Shown: in pieces, positions 27,712-36,749 of the stretch
Numbering within the stretch: the stretch's first letter is position 1
How the letters are laid out: each line of letters opens with the position of its first letter
Assembly (NCBI RefSeq): GCF_031127835.1
Contig: NZ_JARXHX010000017.1
Coordinates: forward strand, 34,161-98,160
Origin: Pelagicoccus sp. SDUM812002
Lineage (GTDB): Bacteria > Verrucomicrobiota > Verrucomicrobiia > Opitutales > Opitutaceae
Direction of reading: 5' to 3'
DNA length: 64,000 nt
Position numbers and translations under genes: made by a program
Notes under the pieces: model-generated
What the model saw: the letters and a program-made list of their open reading frames with translations, nothing else
The model's database searches: none
What the model was told of the DNA's origin: nothing

Positions 27712-28578
27712 ATGAGCATCTCCAATACCAACGACCAATCAAACAAGCTTCCGGTTCTAAAACTATTCCTGAATACCGGGACCCTCCGCGACCTGCCCCA
27801 GCATAGCCAGCCCTCAGGCCTGGACCTTATTCAACAGTACAAGTTGATCCAAACTGCTGGATTCGTCGGCCTGCAAGATGGCGAGGCCGAACCATGCCGA
27901 CAGTTAGGCCTCGATCGCGCTGGAAGCGGTAGAGTCAACCACTCTTCCGAAATCGAACCGCTCGTCGAAAAACACGTCAAGGAAGGGCTTCTCGCCACCA
28001 CTCTCCACGTCGGCTGGGGAACAGAGAACGACCAAGAGATTGACCAACTGATTTCCCAAATAATCGAAATATCAAGCTCCTACCGTTACCCGCTCTACGT
28101 AGAAACGCATCGAGCAACGGTGACCCAAGACAATTGGCGTACCGTTCAAATCGCAAAGCGCTTTCCCGAAATTCGCTTCAATGGAGATTTTTCCCACTGG
28201 TACACCGGCCACGAGATGGTCTACGGCGATTGGGAGGAAAAGTTAGAATTTATAAAACCGGTTCTCAGCCGCGTTCGCTTCATTCATGGACGAATCGCCA
28301 CTCCCGGAGCGATCCAAGCACCATTGCAGGCGAACCCAAATACTGAATACGTCTCCCATTTCCGCCAAATATGGCGTCATTGTTTCGAAGGTTTTCTCGA
28401 AACAGCGACTTCAGGCGACTTCATCATATTCGCTCCGGAGCTTCTGCCAGCTGCTATCTACTACGCGCAAACGCACCAAGACAAGACCAAGCAAATCCGC
28501 GAAAGCTCAGATCGCTGGCAAGACGCGCTCCAGTTGAAACAGATCGCCGTGGAAGAATTCAAGAACGCGAAAAACTAG
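27712..28578 (+). CDS. TIM-barrel sugar isomerase-like protein
   Basis: 288 residues, no signal peptide. The sequence looks like a xylose-isomerase-type TIM barrel: YPLYVETHRATVTQDNW, RFNGDFSHWYTGHEM and VRFIHGRIATPGAIQ contain the Glu, Asp, His positions expected for a metal site. It is clearly diverged from the 26810 protein. It probably converts a sugar or sugar acid in the cytosol in the same pathway as the divergent operon. It is monocistronic; 400 bp of apparently non-coding sequence follow. Confidence 0.62.
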   Translation: MSISNTNDQSNKLPVLKLFLNTGTLRDLPQHSQPSGLDLIQQYKLIQTAGFVGLQDGEAEPCRQLGLDRAGSGRVNHSSEIEPLVEKHVKEGLLATTLHVGWGTENDQEIDQLISQIIEISSSYRYPLYVETHRATVTQDNWRTVQIAKRFPEIRFNGDFSHWYTGHEMVYGDWEEKLEFIKPVLSRVRFIHGRIATPGAIQAPLQANPNTEYVSHFRQIWRHCFEGFLETATSGDFIIFAPELLPAAIYYAQTHQDKTKQIRESSDRWQDALQLKQIAVEEFKNAKN

Positions 28579-28975
28579 AATACCCGTCCTACCATCGCTA
28601 CGGACATGTTTCAAAATGTTGAGCTGGCATAGTCAGAATAGTTGCAGTGACAGCTTCACCTGTGATCCCTAAAACGGAAGCGCTTTGAAACTAGGACCAA
28701 TCCGCTACGAAAAAGCCTCTTTAGCATATTCTGATCAAACTGCACAAAGCTCTCTTCTGGCCATTCGTTCATGCGAATCGACCAAACCCGCAAGGAAGCT
28801 CATCGATACGAAACTCAACATGCCCGCGAGGTTTGAAGGCTAAGTACCGAAGAGCGAAGCGATGACACACCGAAACGAAGCAAAGAATAACAGCTGCATT
28901 TCTGCTTCAATTCTCAGCCATGGCATCCACTAGGCAGGCATACTGCTAGTAGCTCTAACAGTCCATGGCTCCGGC
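28579..28975. other. Gene-free stretch
   Basis: These 397 bp lie between converging genes. I see no hairpin with a T-run, no repeat and no convincing open frame. Confidence 0.5.
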
Positions 28976-29860
28976 CTACTCTACGTCCAAGCCTTTGAGG
29001 TAGGCTAAGCTGAGCGGAATGTCGACATGGGGCCGGATGCCCTCGTCCTCGATGAAATGAAGGTCCACCCCGTACTCGAGGGCCGTGCTGATGACGGCCT
29101 CCCAGTCAATCTGGCCGGTGCCTACCGCTACTTTATCTGTGGCAGGAGCGCCTCCGGTGGGTTTTCCAATCGGGGCTCCTTTCCGGATATCCTTGATGTG
29201 TGTGGCAATCCAGCGGTCCTTGTACTTGTGCAGGAGTTCAACTGGATCTGCCCCGCCGTGCACCACCCAGAAGACATCCATTTCGAACCAGACGGTATCG
29301 GGATCGGTCTTCCGAAACATGGAATCGAGGAGAGTTTCACCCTCCCGTTCGCCGGGGGCAAATTCATAGCCATGAGGATGGTAACCGAACCGAATCCCTT
29401 CTTTGGCAAACATCGCTCCCCACTTGTTGAAATGGATCACTGCGGTGTTCATCTGCTCTATATCGAAGGTATCGCCCTGCCGTATCCATGGAATGAAGAC
29501 CGCCTTGACGCCGAGAGCCTTCATTTCTTTCACCACTTTTTCAGGATTTTCCTTCATCGCCCTGTATTGGACGTGGGCAGAGCGCAACTTGAGGCCGCGC
29601 TTTTCGATTTCTTCGCGGTACTCTTCAGGAGTCCATCCATAGAGACCGGCGGCTTCCACTTGCTCGATCCCCCAAGCTTTGACCAGGTCCAAGGCCATCT
29701 CCGGGTCCTCCTTGGTCAAGTCACGCAGGCTCCACAGTTGCAGCCCAATGTTATTTTTGAAATGGCCGGGACCATGATCATGGGCCTTGTCGCTCCCCGC
29801 GAAGAGGAGCGGCGGTGATAGTGTCAAGGTCAGGGTAAGCAGGGTGAGGATCGATTTCAT
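28976..29860 (-). CDS. Secreted sugar phosphate isomerase/epimerase-like TIM-barrel protein
   Basis: About 294 residues from the ATG at 29860, which starts a signal peptide (MKSILTLLTLTLTLSPPLLFA). The open frame runs on to 30010 but the extra residues lack sense. The mature protein has the xylose-isomerase-like TIM barrel: IGLQLWSLRD, AAGLYGWTPEEYREE, FGYHPHGYEFA (His/Glu), VWFEMDVFWVVHGGADP and ATHIKDI with the metal ligands. Exported members of this family are common in Opitutia and Planctomycetes. Their substrates are largely unknown; keto-sugars and trehalose derivatives have been proposed. It is probably monocistronic. Confidence 0.85.
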   Translation of the reverse strand: MKSILTLLTLTLTLSPPLLFAGSDKAHDHGPGHFKNNIGLQLWSLRDLTKEDPEMALDLVKAWGIEQVEAAGLYGWTPEEYREEIEKRGLKLRSAHVQYRAMKENPEKVVKEMKALGVKAVFIPWIRQGDTFDIEQMNTAVIHFNKWGAMFAKEGIRFGYHPHGYEFAPGEREGETLLDSMFRKTDPDTVWFEMDVFWVVHGGADPVELLHKYKDRWIATHIKDIRKGAPIGKPTGGAPATDKVAVGTGQIDWEAVISTALEYGVDLHFIEDEGIRPHVDIPLSLAYLKGLDVE

Positions 29861-30145
29861 CAGTCTGTCGAAGACAGTAGTTAAAAGAGGCATTGTAAAT
29901 CGGAAAGTGGCTATCGCCCGTGGATCTTTTGTGGAAATGGCGTAGTGCAACTTCGGATCAAAACGGTAAACGCGCAGCATACCATCCCGCCCGCTAGAAG
30001 AACCTTTCACCTAGGTTCTGTGGCGACTTCACCTTCGCTTGAAATGGTTCTAAGGCTGCGAAGCTGGACGAATGAATAGACTCTTAGGACTACTGTCTCT
30101 TGCCTAGGACTAGACCGTCATAATCTTTCCTTCTCTCGAGCAACC

Positions 30146-31462
30146 TTATTGCCAATCAACTGCTAGGGCGTTGATCGCTACGCTCTCTTCTTGAGACGTT
30201 CCCCCTTCGATCCCAGATAGTCTGACATCAGAGACTGGCAGCAGCGAGTCTCCACAGATTCGATAGACATAACGCACATTTCCTACCTTTATGTTTTCCA
30301 TTCGAACAAATTTTATCTGAGTAATTCGCTTCTCATAGGTCGGCACAAGTTCACGCCACTGGTAGAGAACGTCCGTATCGATCCCGAGGATACCTTTACG
30401 GAGATCTCCCGACTCGATATTTCGCATCCATACATTACGCACCCAGCCGCCACGACGTTCGTTTGTCTTGATATACAGTAAGTGCCCGACGTCGCCCAAC
30501 GACTTATCGAGGCTACAATTTTCGATCAATACGTTTTCCACTCCCGCTGAAAGCTCGGTGCCGATCGCCAGGAGCTGGTGGGCGTTCTTCACTTCGCAGT
30601 TGCGGATCACCACGTTGCGAGTCGGCACTCCGATACGCCAAGCATCTTGATTACGACCCGACTTGATCGCGATCGCATCATCGCCCTGATCGAACACACA
30701 ATCTTCAATCAGCATGTTTTGGCACATCTCCGGATCAACTCCGTCGTTGTTGTGTCCGTGCGCTCTAACCGAAACGCCGCGTATCACCACGTTTTCGCAA
30801 AGAAAGGGATGCAATACCCAGAAAGGACTGTTCTCGATGGATACGCCTTCGATCAATACCTGCCGGCAGCGGTTAAACTGCACGAACTGAGGACGCAGGT
30901 TGGCGTCGCCCTTCGTCATGTCGCGCTCACCCAATGGCCAATCTTTGCAGCCCATTTCGTAGAGGAGCTTCAAGCCCTCCATGTGAGCAGGCGGTCGGGC
31001 AAACCACTTTTCCCAAGTGTCCATTTCCGCGACCAGCGTTCCCTCCCCGCTTATCGCCACGTTCTCGCACTCGTATCCATAAATCAAAGGCACATAGTTC
31101 AAGCACTCGAACCCTTCCCAACTTGAGGGAACTGCCGGCAAATAGTCTTTCGGATTTCCTGAGAACGAAAGACGTGCATCGCGAGCGAGGTGCAGGTTCA
31201 CGTTGCTCTTGAAGCGAACACCGGAGCAAAGCCACTCGCCTTTGGGTACAACAACCACGCCTCCACCCGCAGCATTCGCGTCCGCAATAGCCCGTGCAAT
31301 CGCCTTCGTGGTGGCGCTTCGATCCTCCCGCGCCGCACCGTAGTCAAGGATGGAGTAGCGCTGGCAGTTCTCGAAATCCGGAATTCGGATACGGGGCATC
31401 TTAAACGGAGCCTCGACTTTCACCAATTCGTATCCAAGGCGTTTCTCTTTTTCTTTCTGCAT
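30146..31462 (-). CDS. GH28-like polygalacturonase family protein
   Basis: About 438 residues from the ATG at 31462 (MQKEKEKRLGYELVKVEAP). A right-handed beta-helix with the GH28 motifs NNDGVDPE (N-D at about 238-241) and DQGDDAIAIKSG (D-D at about 261-262) carrying the catalytic aspartates, then YIKT for the usual RIK. The GHG motif is replaced by AHQLLAIGTE, so the histidine of that motif is shifted. No signal peptide is visible, so it would be cytosolic and act on oligogalacturonides. It follows TonB receptor 2 on the same strand after a terminator. Confidence 0.85.
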   Translation of the reverse strand: MQKEKEKRLGYELVKVEAPFKMPRIRIPDFENCQRYSILDYGAAREDRSATTKAIARAIADANAAGGGVVVVPKGEWLCSGVRFKSNVNLHLARDARLSFSGNPKDYLPAVPSSWEGFECLNYVPLIYGYECENVAISGEGTLVAEMDTWEKWFARPPAHMEGLKLLYEMGCKDWPLGERDMTKGDANLRPQFVQFNRCRQVLIEGVSIENSPFWVLHPFLCENVVIRGVSVRAHGHNNDGVDPEMCQNMLIEDCVFDQGDDAIAIKSGRNQDAWRIGVPTRNVVIRNCEVKNAHQLLAIGTELSAGVENVLIENCSLDKSLGDVGHLLYIKTNERRGGWVRNVWMRNIESGDLRKGILGIDTDVLYQWRELVPTYEKRITQIKFVRMENIKVGNVRYVYRICGDSLLPVSDVRLSGIEGGTSQEESVAINALAVDWQ

Positions 31463-31516
31463 ATTGTGTGCGTGTGAAGAGGCCTTGCGGAACAGGTCCT
31501 CTATGAAAATAACGAC

Positions 31517-31550
31517 AAAAGTGGCTACGCCGATTTCCGACGCAGCCACT
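31517..31550 (-). terminator. Terminator of TonB receptor 2
   Basis: On the minus strand AGTGGCTGCG...CGTAGCCACT forms a stem of about 14 pairs including wobbles, followed by TTTTG, roughly 30 bases after the receptor stop and before the GH28-like gene start. Confidence 0.75.
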
Positions 31551-31582
31551 GATGAATCAATTACCTAAATTATTCAGACCTC

Positions 31583-34540
31583 TTAGAATATGAACGAATT
31601 CGTGAGCGACCACGTGAGCCCGTCCGTTGGGCGCCACTTGTAGTCCTGCCATTCGAATGTGCTAGGATCTGTGCCAACACTACGTTTCTCGATGACGTAA
31701 GGATCGTCGTCGTCGAAAACGTTCTTCACGTTGAACTGTACGCGCCAATCCACCTTGTCATTGATGGGACGGCTGTAAGTTGCGAAGAAATCAATTGTTG
31801 TACGCTCATCACCCTTAGCAGGGCGGCTTACGTCAAAGTTGCCGTCAGCATCTACGAAATAGCCAATGATCGGAGCACTGGACCAGCTGAAGTTCGTCCC
31901 CACAGAAGTACCTTTCAGAGCAGAATCACTTTCAAAACGATACTTGAGGATACCGTTCATGCGATACTTGGAGGAAGGGAAACTTTGATTGCCTTGCAAG
32001 GCGATGATCTTAGCAGATTCATAATCTGCTTGAGCTAAGTAGCCCGCCAGAGTTGTCGTACCATTCTCAGTAGTGAGAGAAGCGTAGTCTGGATTTGTAT
32101 ACACGGAACGACGTCCCTCGAAATAGTCCAGCATATCAGTGCCTGCTTGCTGAATCGTTGTCTCGTTCTCACGACCTGAAAGTCGGAACGTCCAGCCGTT
32201 ACCGAGTGATCCGTTAACGATCAACTCTGTACCCTCTGCGATTTCATTGGATCGTGAATGTGAACCAGAGTTTTCGAGCAGGTCTGAAGTCGAACCGGTT
32301 ACGTCCGGATTGCTGTAGAGGATCGTTTCGATCGCACGAAGATCGTTAACGAACGACGAGAACTGACGCGTTTGTTGAGCAACCGTTTCATATTGGTTGA
32401 TCGAGATATTCAAGCGATCTTCCAACAGGTTGAAACGGACTCCGTACTCGTCAGTCTCTCCATCGGTCGCTCCCAACAACTCTCCATAGATATCGTTACT
32501 TTCCGAAGGCAAGCCGATGCTGTTAGCTCTGCTGAAGGAAAAGCTGACCCAATCCGTCGCGTGGAAAACAACTCCATGGTTACGAGAGATACCTGAATTG
32601 GTTCCCGTCTTCTCATCTGGCAGCGCCGCATTGCGGAAAGAGCGATCGCCCACAGGCGTCCCGTCTACGAAGCCATACTCCGGTTCTACGATCGTGTACT
32701 GGCTGCTTCGGTCGCCCGTGATACCAGTTGCGAGCCATTCATCTCTCGTTTCATCACGATACCCGATCGAAGTTACAATGCGATCGTTCCAGAAACGGCT
32801 CTGTAATACATAGAGCTTCGTGTCCAACTTGTAAGTTTGATTCTTGTTGGCCCAGTTGTCCGTCTTCACCCACTCGAAGGTATAGCCATCGATATTCATG
32901 GTTTCCTTATCCCAATAGGTATCTCGCCAGTCAGAAGAGTAGTACTCGCCCTCACTTGGATCGAAATATTCCTTAAACAAAGGACGGAGGCTACTAGCTG
33001 CGAAATTAGAGGTTTCGATCGGGCCGTCCGGAGTTCCTGTCGTAACCATACGCCATTGGTCCCAAACCTCGTTCTTTTCGTTTTGCTCCACCATGGCAGC
33101 TAAACGGTGCGTACCAAAGATATCACTACGCTCTCCAAAGTCGAAATCGTACGACAAAGACAATCGGTAGTCTTCGATGTCCCAGTAGCGACGAATCTGC
33201 ATCGGACGCGAAGTCGATGTATAGAATTCGCCGAAGTGCTCTCCAGACTCGGGTTCTACACGCAAGGAAGTACTAACCGAGTGAGTCGACAGTTTTTGTT
33301 GGTCGGACTTTCCGTAAGAGAAATCCAAATACAGGTCTTCAGTGATCTTTTGCTGAAGATTGAACTCCGTTACATTGAAGCGCGTATCGGAAAGCGTGTT
33401 CGTTCCGGAAGGCTGGTAGTTAAGCGGGTAACCGGCATCAATCAACTTCTGCGGGTTGCTGATCGTATAGCCATTTTCCGAACCGGTTTCCGAGAGTAAG
33501 TAGCGGGACCGCGTTGCGCTCTCACGGTCGCTTATCATGTAGGCGGTACCAATGATTCTCAGATCGTAGTCGCGTCTATCGACCACCGTGTCGGAACCTG
33601 CGAGCAAGATAGCATTGCCTTGGGCGATCCCGTTCGGGTTTCTAGGATCGTCCTCCGCGATATAGTAATCCACCACTTCAGGGGCACCTGCTTCGAGATA
33701 ACGCGAAAATTGGTCCGCGCCGAATACTTTTCTTGGATAAGCGCGATCAACATTGTTGTACTCGTGGCTCAAGGTCAGCGTGGTTTTCTCGGTTGGCTTC
33801 CAACGCAACGATGCGTGAAGCGCGTCAGACACCGTGTAGCCCGGCTTATGAAAGTACTCCCAATCCTGGCTCAGAGCGTTTACGCGCAGAGCAAGTTTGT
33901 CCTCGATCAACACCTTGTTGATATCAGCCGTCGCACGCTGGCCACCTTCGCTGCCGATCTTGTAGGAAACGTTATTCTCGTCCGCGAAGAACGGGACCTT
34001 TGTGGAATAGTTATAAGACCCACCGGGATCACCGAGTCCGAAAAGCACCGCGTTCGGCCCCTTGGAGAAATCCACGCGCTGAGCATTATAAGCCTCCACC
34101 GACGTTTCCAGGTTCATAAAATTACGCGTGGCTGTACCCACCTTGAAGCCACGAATCGTCAGGTAGTTGAAATTCCATGCTTCGCGTTCCTCGCCGTTCG
34201 AATTCGCGAAACCAACCTCCGCTGGCTCTACATTGTTGGCGATGGCTGCCATGTCTTGCACGTCTGTAATCGCCAAGTCCTCGATTAAGTCCTTGGTAAT
34301 AACGTCGACTGAGTTGGCGATGTCTTTCATGCCAGTCGCCGTACGGCCGCCTAGCAGCGAACTCGTAGCCCGGTAGCCTTGCTCTTGCTCAGCTGAAACT
34401 TCGAATGGACTGAGTTCGAAAACCTCGTTGTCCATTTGCTCCGTGGATTGAGCAAGAGCGTTGGTCGCACCAAAGAGTGCTAGGCATGCCGCTGCTCCAT
34501 ATGCAGGGCGCCAATTTGGCTTTGTATCTATTTTTCTCAT
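31583..34540 (-). CDS. TonB-dependent outer-membrane receptor 2
   Basis: 985 residues. The N-terminus has a signal-peptide-like segment (RPAYGAAACLALFGATNALA), then the ELSPFEV motif, the plug (with VDFSKGPNAVLFGLGDPGGS, about residues 150-175) and the barrel with FNVKNVFDDDDP and a terminal aromatic (NSFIF). It would import products of the surrounding polysaccharide-degrading enzymes. It lies between the GH28-like gene and the GH88/105-DUF4861 gene, and a 16-bp ATGACTAAACAACCAT repeat lies 122 bp upstream of its start. It is much diverged from receptor 1, so the ligands probably differ. Confidence 0.95.
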   Translation of the reverse strand: MRKIDTKPNWRPAYGAAACLALFGATNALAQSTEQMDNEVFELSPFEVSAEQEQGYRATSSLLGGRTATGMKDIANSVDVITKDLIEDLAITDVQDMAAIANNVEPAEVGFANSNGEEREAWNFNYLTIRGFKVGTATRNFMNLETSVEAYNAQRVDFSKGPNAVLFGLGDPGGSYNYSTKVPFFADENNVSYKIGSEGGQRATADINKVLIEDKLALRVNALSQDWEYFHKPGYTVSDALHASLRWKPTEKTTLTLSHEYNNVDRAYPRKVFGADQFSRYLEAGAPEVVDYYIAEDDPRNPNGIAQGNAILLAGSDTVVDRRDYDLRIIGTAYMISDRESATRSRYLLSETGSENGYTISNPQKLIDAGYPLNYQPSGTNTLSDTRFNVTEFNLQQKITEDLYLDFSYGKSDQQKLSTHSVSTSLRVEPESGEHFGEFYTSTSRPMQIRRYWDIEDYRLSLSYDFDFGERSDIFGTHRLAAMVEQNEKNEVWDQWRMVTTGTPDGPIETSNFAASSLRPLFKEYFDPSEGEYYSSDWRDTYWDKETMNIDGYTFEWVKTDNWANKNQTYKLDTKLYVLQSRFWNDRIVTSIGYRDETRDEWLATGITGDRSSQYTIVEPEYGFVDGTPVGDRSFRNAALPDEKTGTNSGISRNHGVVFHATDWVSFSFSRANSIGLPSESNDIYGELLGATDGETDEYGVRFNLLEDRLNISINQYETVAQQTRQFSSFVNDLRAIETILYSNPDVTGSTSDLLENSGSHSRSNEIAEGTELIVNGSLGNGWTFRLSGRENETTIQQAGTDMLDYFEGRRSVYTNPDYASLTTENGTTTLAGYLAQADYESAKIIALQGNQSFPSSKYRMNGILKYRFESDSALKGTSVGTNFSWSSAPIIGYFVDADGNFDVSRPAKGDERTTIDFFATYSRPINDKVDWRVQFNVKNVFDDDDPYVIEKRSVGTDPSTFEWQDYKWRPTDGLTWSLTNSFIF

Positions 34541-34661
34541 TGGGATAGAAGGGTATTCAGTTTGGTAGTTTTGAAAGACGGCTCCCCCATTTTATTGAGA
34601 GCCACCTCGGAATGTTGGACTACTAAGTAACAGACCGATCAAACCAGCAACTGCCTCAGCT

Positions 34662-34677
34662 ATGACTAAACAACCAT
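34662..34677. promoter_or_regulatory. Operator-like site upstream of TonB receptor 2
   Basis: ATGACTAAACAACCAT matches the repeat ATGACTAAATANNCAT found at 43111, 48786 and 58628. It lies 122 bp upstream of the receptor start, between it and the preceding gene's stop. Confidence 0.6.
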
Positions 34678-34732
34678 AGCAAGTATATTCATAAGCATAC
34701 AGGGATCGCTCGATGCGCCCCCGCTTATGCTA

Positions 34733-36727
34733 CTACTGCGACGCTTCCCAAAGCGCCTTCCAAGCATCCAAACTATCGACCTCCACCTCGCCACTCCAGC
34801 CGAAGCCACTGCGGTAGCGAAACTCTCCGTTCTCGTCTGTCTTGCCAACTAGTAGCTCCTGTCCGGCATCCCCGGAAGCAAACTTGGTAAAGCTAGTCGT
34901 GTCTACGAGCTGCAGCGCGCTGCCAAGGGTCCCGTCGTGGAACGCCTCCCAAAGCCCAAGCGACGCCTTTTCCTCGTCGTTCCATATCTCAGGACTCTTA
35001 GACTGGGCAACCAGTCCAACTGCCACCGGCAAGTCCTTTACGCCTTCCCAGGTACCCGCATAGACGAACTGTGAAACTGCTTCGTAGTAGCGATCCCCCA
35101 TATCGAGGGTGATCGTCTTCTTCTCTGTAATTGCGCCGTACTCGGTTTCCGGATACTCATAATGTACCGTAATCGATGCCCTCTTTGATGAAGTCCAGTT
35201 AACGAAGCCGCGATCGTAAACATTTGCTTGCAGCAGGGCATCGCTCTGCCAGATCCCACTCCCTCCAAGTCCCACTGTGGGACCGACTTTGTATCCGTCA
35301 AACCCTTCACCCGTATCTTCGTGGTAGCTCTTCCCATGCTTCAGGTCGCCTTCGTACCACTTATTGATGACCGGGTAATCGACCTTCTTGGTCCATGCGT
35401 CCACTCCACTGCGCTCTTGCGACTCTCGCAAGGCAGGGCCGTAAACACGGAAGGCAACCACATCGTTTTCCCATGCAATGTCGTCCTTACGCTCGGGCAC
35501 CAAACGGGCGAAAGCTCGCGGCTCGCCCTCACTCTTCGCAAGCAAGCTCTCGGCCCGGCTCAACAATTCGCCACACAGTGCTCCTTCAGCTTCACCAAGC
35601 ACCTTCATGTACTCCGCGCCCGCGAGCAATACGGCTCCAACGCCGTAGTCTTCCGTCTCCTTAGCCGTTAAGGTATCCGGGGCCGAACCGATCCGCTGCA
35701 CGTAGCCAACGCGACCGCTTTCCTCGATCCGAGTCAGAAGCCCCTCCCAAGCCTCCTCCAAACGAGGCAGGTACGTATCACGATCCAGGTATCCATTATT
35801 GATACCCCAAGCCAAGCCGAAGGCAAAAAAGCCGGAACCACTGGTTTCGCCCACGGAAATTTGCTCGGGGTCGCGCAAAGATGGATACCAGAGGCCGTCG
35901 TCTTGCTGGGCTCGCAGCACCCCATCCGTCATTTCCAAAAACACCTTTTCCAGAAACGGACGGAATGCGTACGATTCCGGAAGCTGCTCCAAGGTGAGAG
36001 CCAATCCGCCATACACCCAGCCATTTCCTCGGCTCCAAAAGATCTTTTTCCCGTTTTCCGTACGGCGGTCGAGGAACCGGGTATCGCGGAAGAAGAGCTT
36101 CTCCTCCTCGTCATAGAGCTCGTCGTAGGTGAACCGGAATTCCCTCTCTAAAAACTCCAAGTAGCGCTCATCGCCTGTAGCGGCATGCAAACGAGCGAGG
36201 GTCGGCGGCGCCATGTAAAGCGCGTCGCACCACGTCCAGCGATCGCTGACACTGACCTCTGGATACTTTTGCTTGTTGCGATAGTCGAGCTCCTCCAAGC
36301 GGGGCTCCGAAAAAACCTCCTCGAACCGCTCGACGAAGGGACTTAGGCGCTCCTTTCGATCGGTATCCATAAAATAGATATCTAGCCAGGCATGACCCAC
36401 CGCATGGTCATCAGCATGGTAGCGACGCGGCCCCGGCAACCAGACCGATTGCTCTCCGAGCTCCAGAACAGTCGCGAGGTAACGCTCATCGCCCGTCGCG
36501 TCGGCGGCCCGCAGCAAACCGTCGTAAAGGGGGGCGATTACCCAATGTCTCGTGTCCCGCCCGCTTGGGTTGTCCAGTATCCAATCCGCCACGCGACGCA
36601 CTTCCGTTTCCACGGAGTTCCCCTCATGCTCTTCCGAGCTAGGATTGCACCCAACCCCAAACAATGCCGCGACCGCCATAGCCGTCGCTCCTCCTATCGA
36701 TCGCTTCGCTAGATCCTCTATCTTCAT
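34733..36727 (-). CDS. GH88/GH105-like unsaturated glycuronyl hydrolase with DUF4861
   Basis: 664 residues. A lipobox (FGVGC at residues 23-27) marks a lipoprotein. Residues 40-380 are an (alpha/alpha)6 YteR-like domain, with WCDALYMAPP carrying the catalytic Asp (D168) and RGNGWV (from R233). Residues about 400-660 match DUF4861, a beta domain found with pectin and rhamnogalacturonan enzymes. It would remove delta-4,5-unsaturated uronic acids left by lyases such as the PL8 protein encoded 22 bp upstream. It is probably anchored in the outer or inner membrane facing the periplasm. It is the last gene of the 43019-34733 operon. Confidence 0.87.
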   Translation of the reverse strand: MKIEDLAKRSIGGATAMAVAALFGVGCNPSSEEHEGNSVETEVRRVADWILDNPSGRDTRHWVIAPLYDGLLRAADATGDERYLATVLELGEQSVWLPGPRRYHADDHAVGHAWLDIYFMDTDRKERLSPFVERFEEVFSEPRLEELDYRNKQKYPEVSVSDRWTWCDALYMAPPTLARLHAATGDERYLEFLEREFRFTYDELYDEEEKLFFRDTRFLDRRTENGKKIFWSRGNGWVYGGLALTLEQLPESYAFRPFLEKVFLEMTDGVLRAQQDDGLWYPSLRDPEQISVGETSGSGFFAFGLAWGINNGYLDRDTYLPRLEEAWEGLLTRIEESGRVGYVQRIGSAPDTLTAKETEDYGVGAVLLAGAEYMKVLGEAEGALCGELLSRAESLLAKSEGEPRAFARLVPERKDDIAWENDVVAFRVYGPALRESQERSGVDAWTKKVDYPVINKWYEGDLKHGKSYHEDTGEGFDGYKVGPTVGLGGSGIWQSDALLQANVYDRGFVNWTSSKRASITVHYEYPETEYGAITEKKTITLDMGDRYYEAVSQFVYAGTWEGVKDLPVAVGLVAQSKSPEIWNDEEKASLGLWEAFHDGTLGSALQLVDTTSFTKFASGDAGQELLVGKTDENGEFRYRSGFGWSGEVEVDSLDAWKALWEASQ

Positions 36728-36749
36728 AATCTTAAATTCACCTTTTACC

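Noticed and set aside
30072..30087. ATGAATAGACTCTTAG as another operator
   Set aside because: Only one half matches the ATGACTAAATANNCAT family and it lies more than 200 bp from the nearest start.
31552..31567. ATGAATCAATTACCTA upstream of the GH28-like gene as an operator
   Set aside because: It departs from the repeat at several positions and overlaps the region just after the receptor gene; too weak to support.
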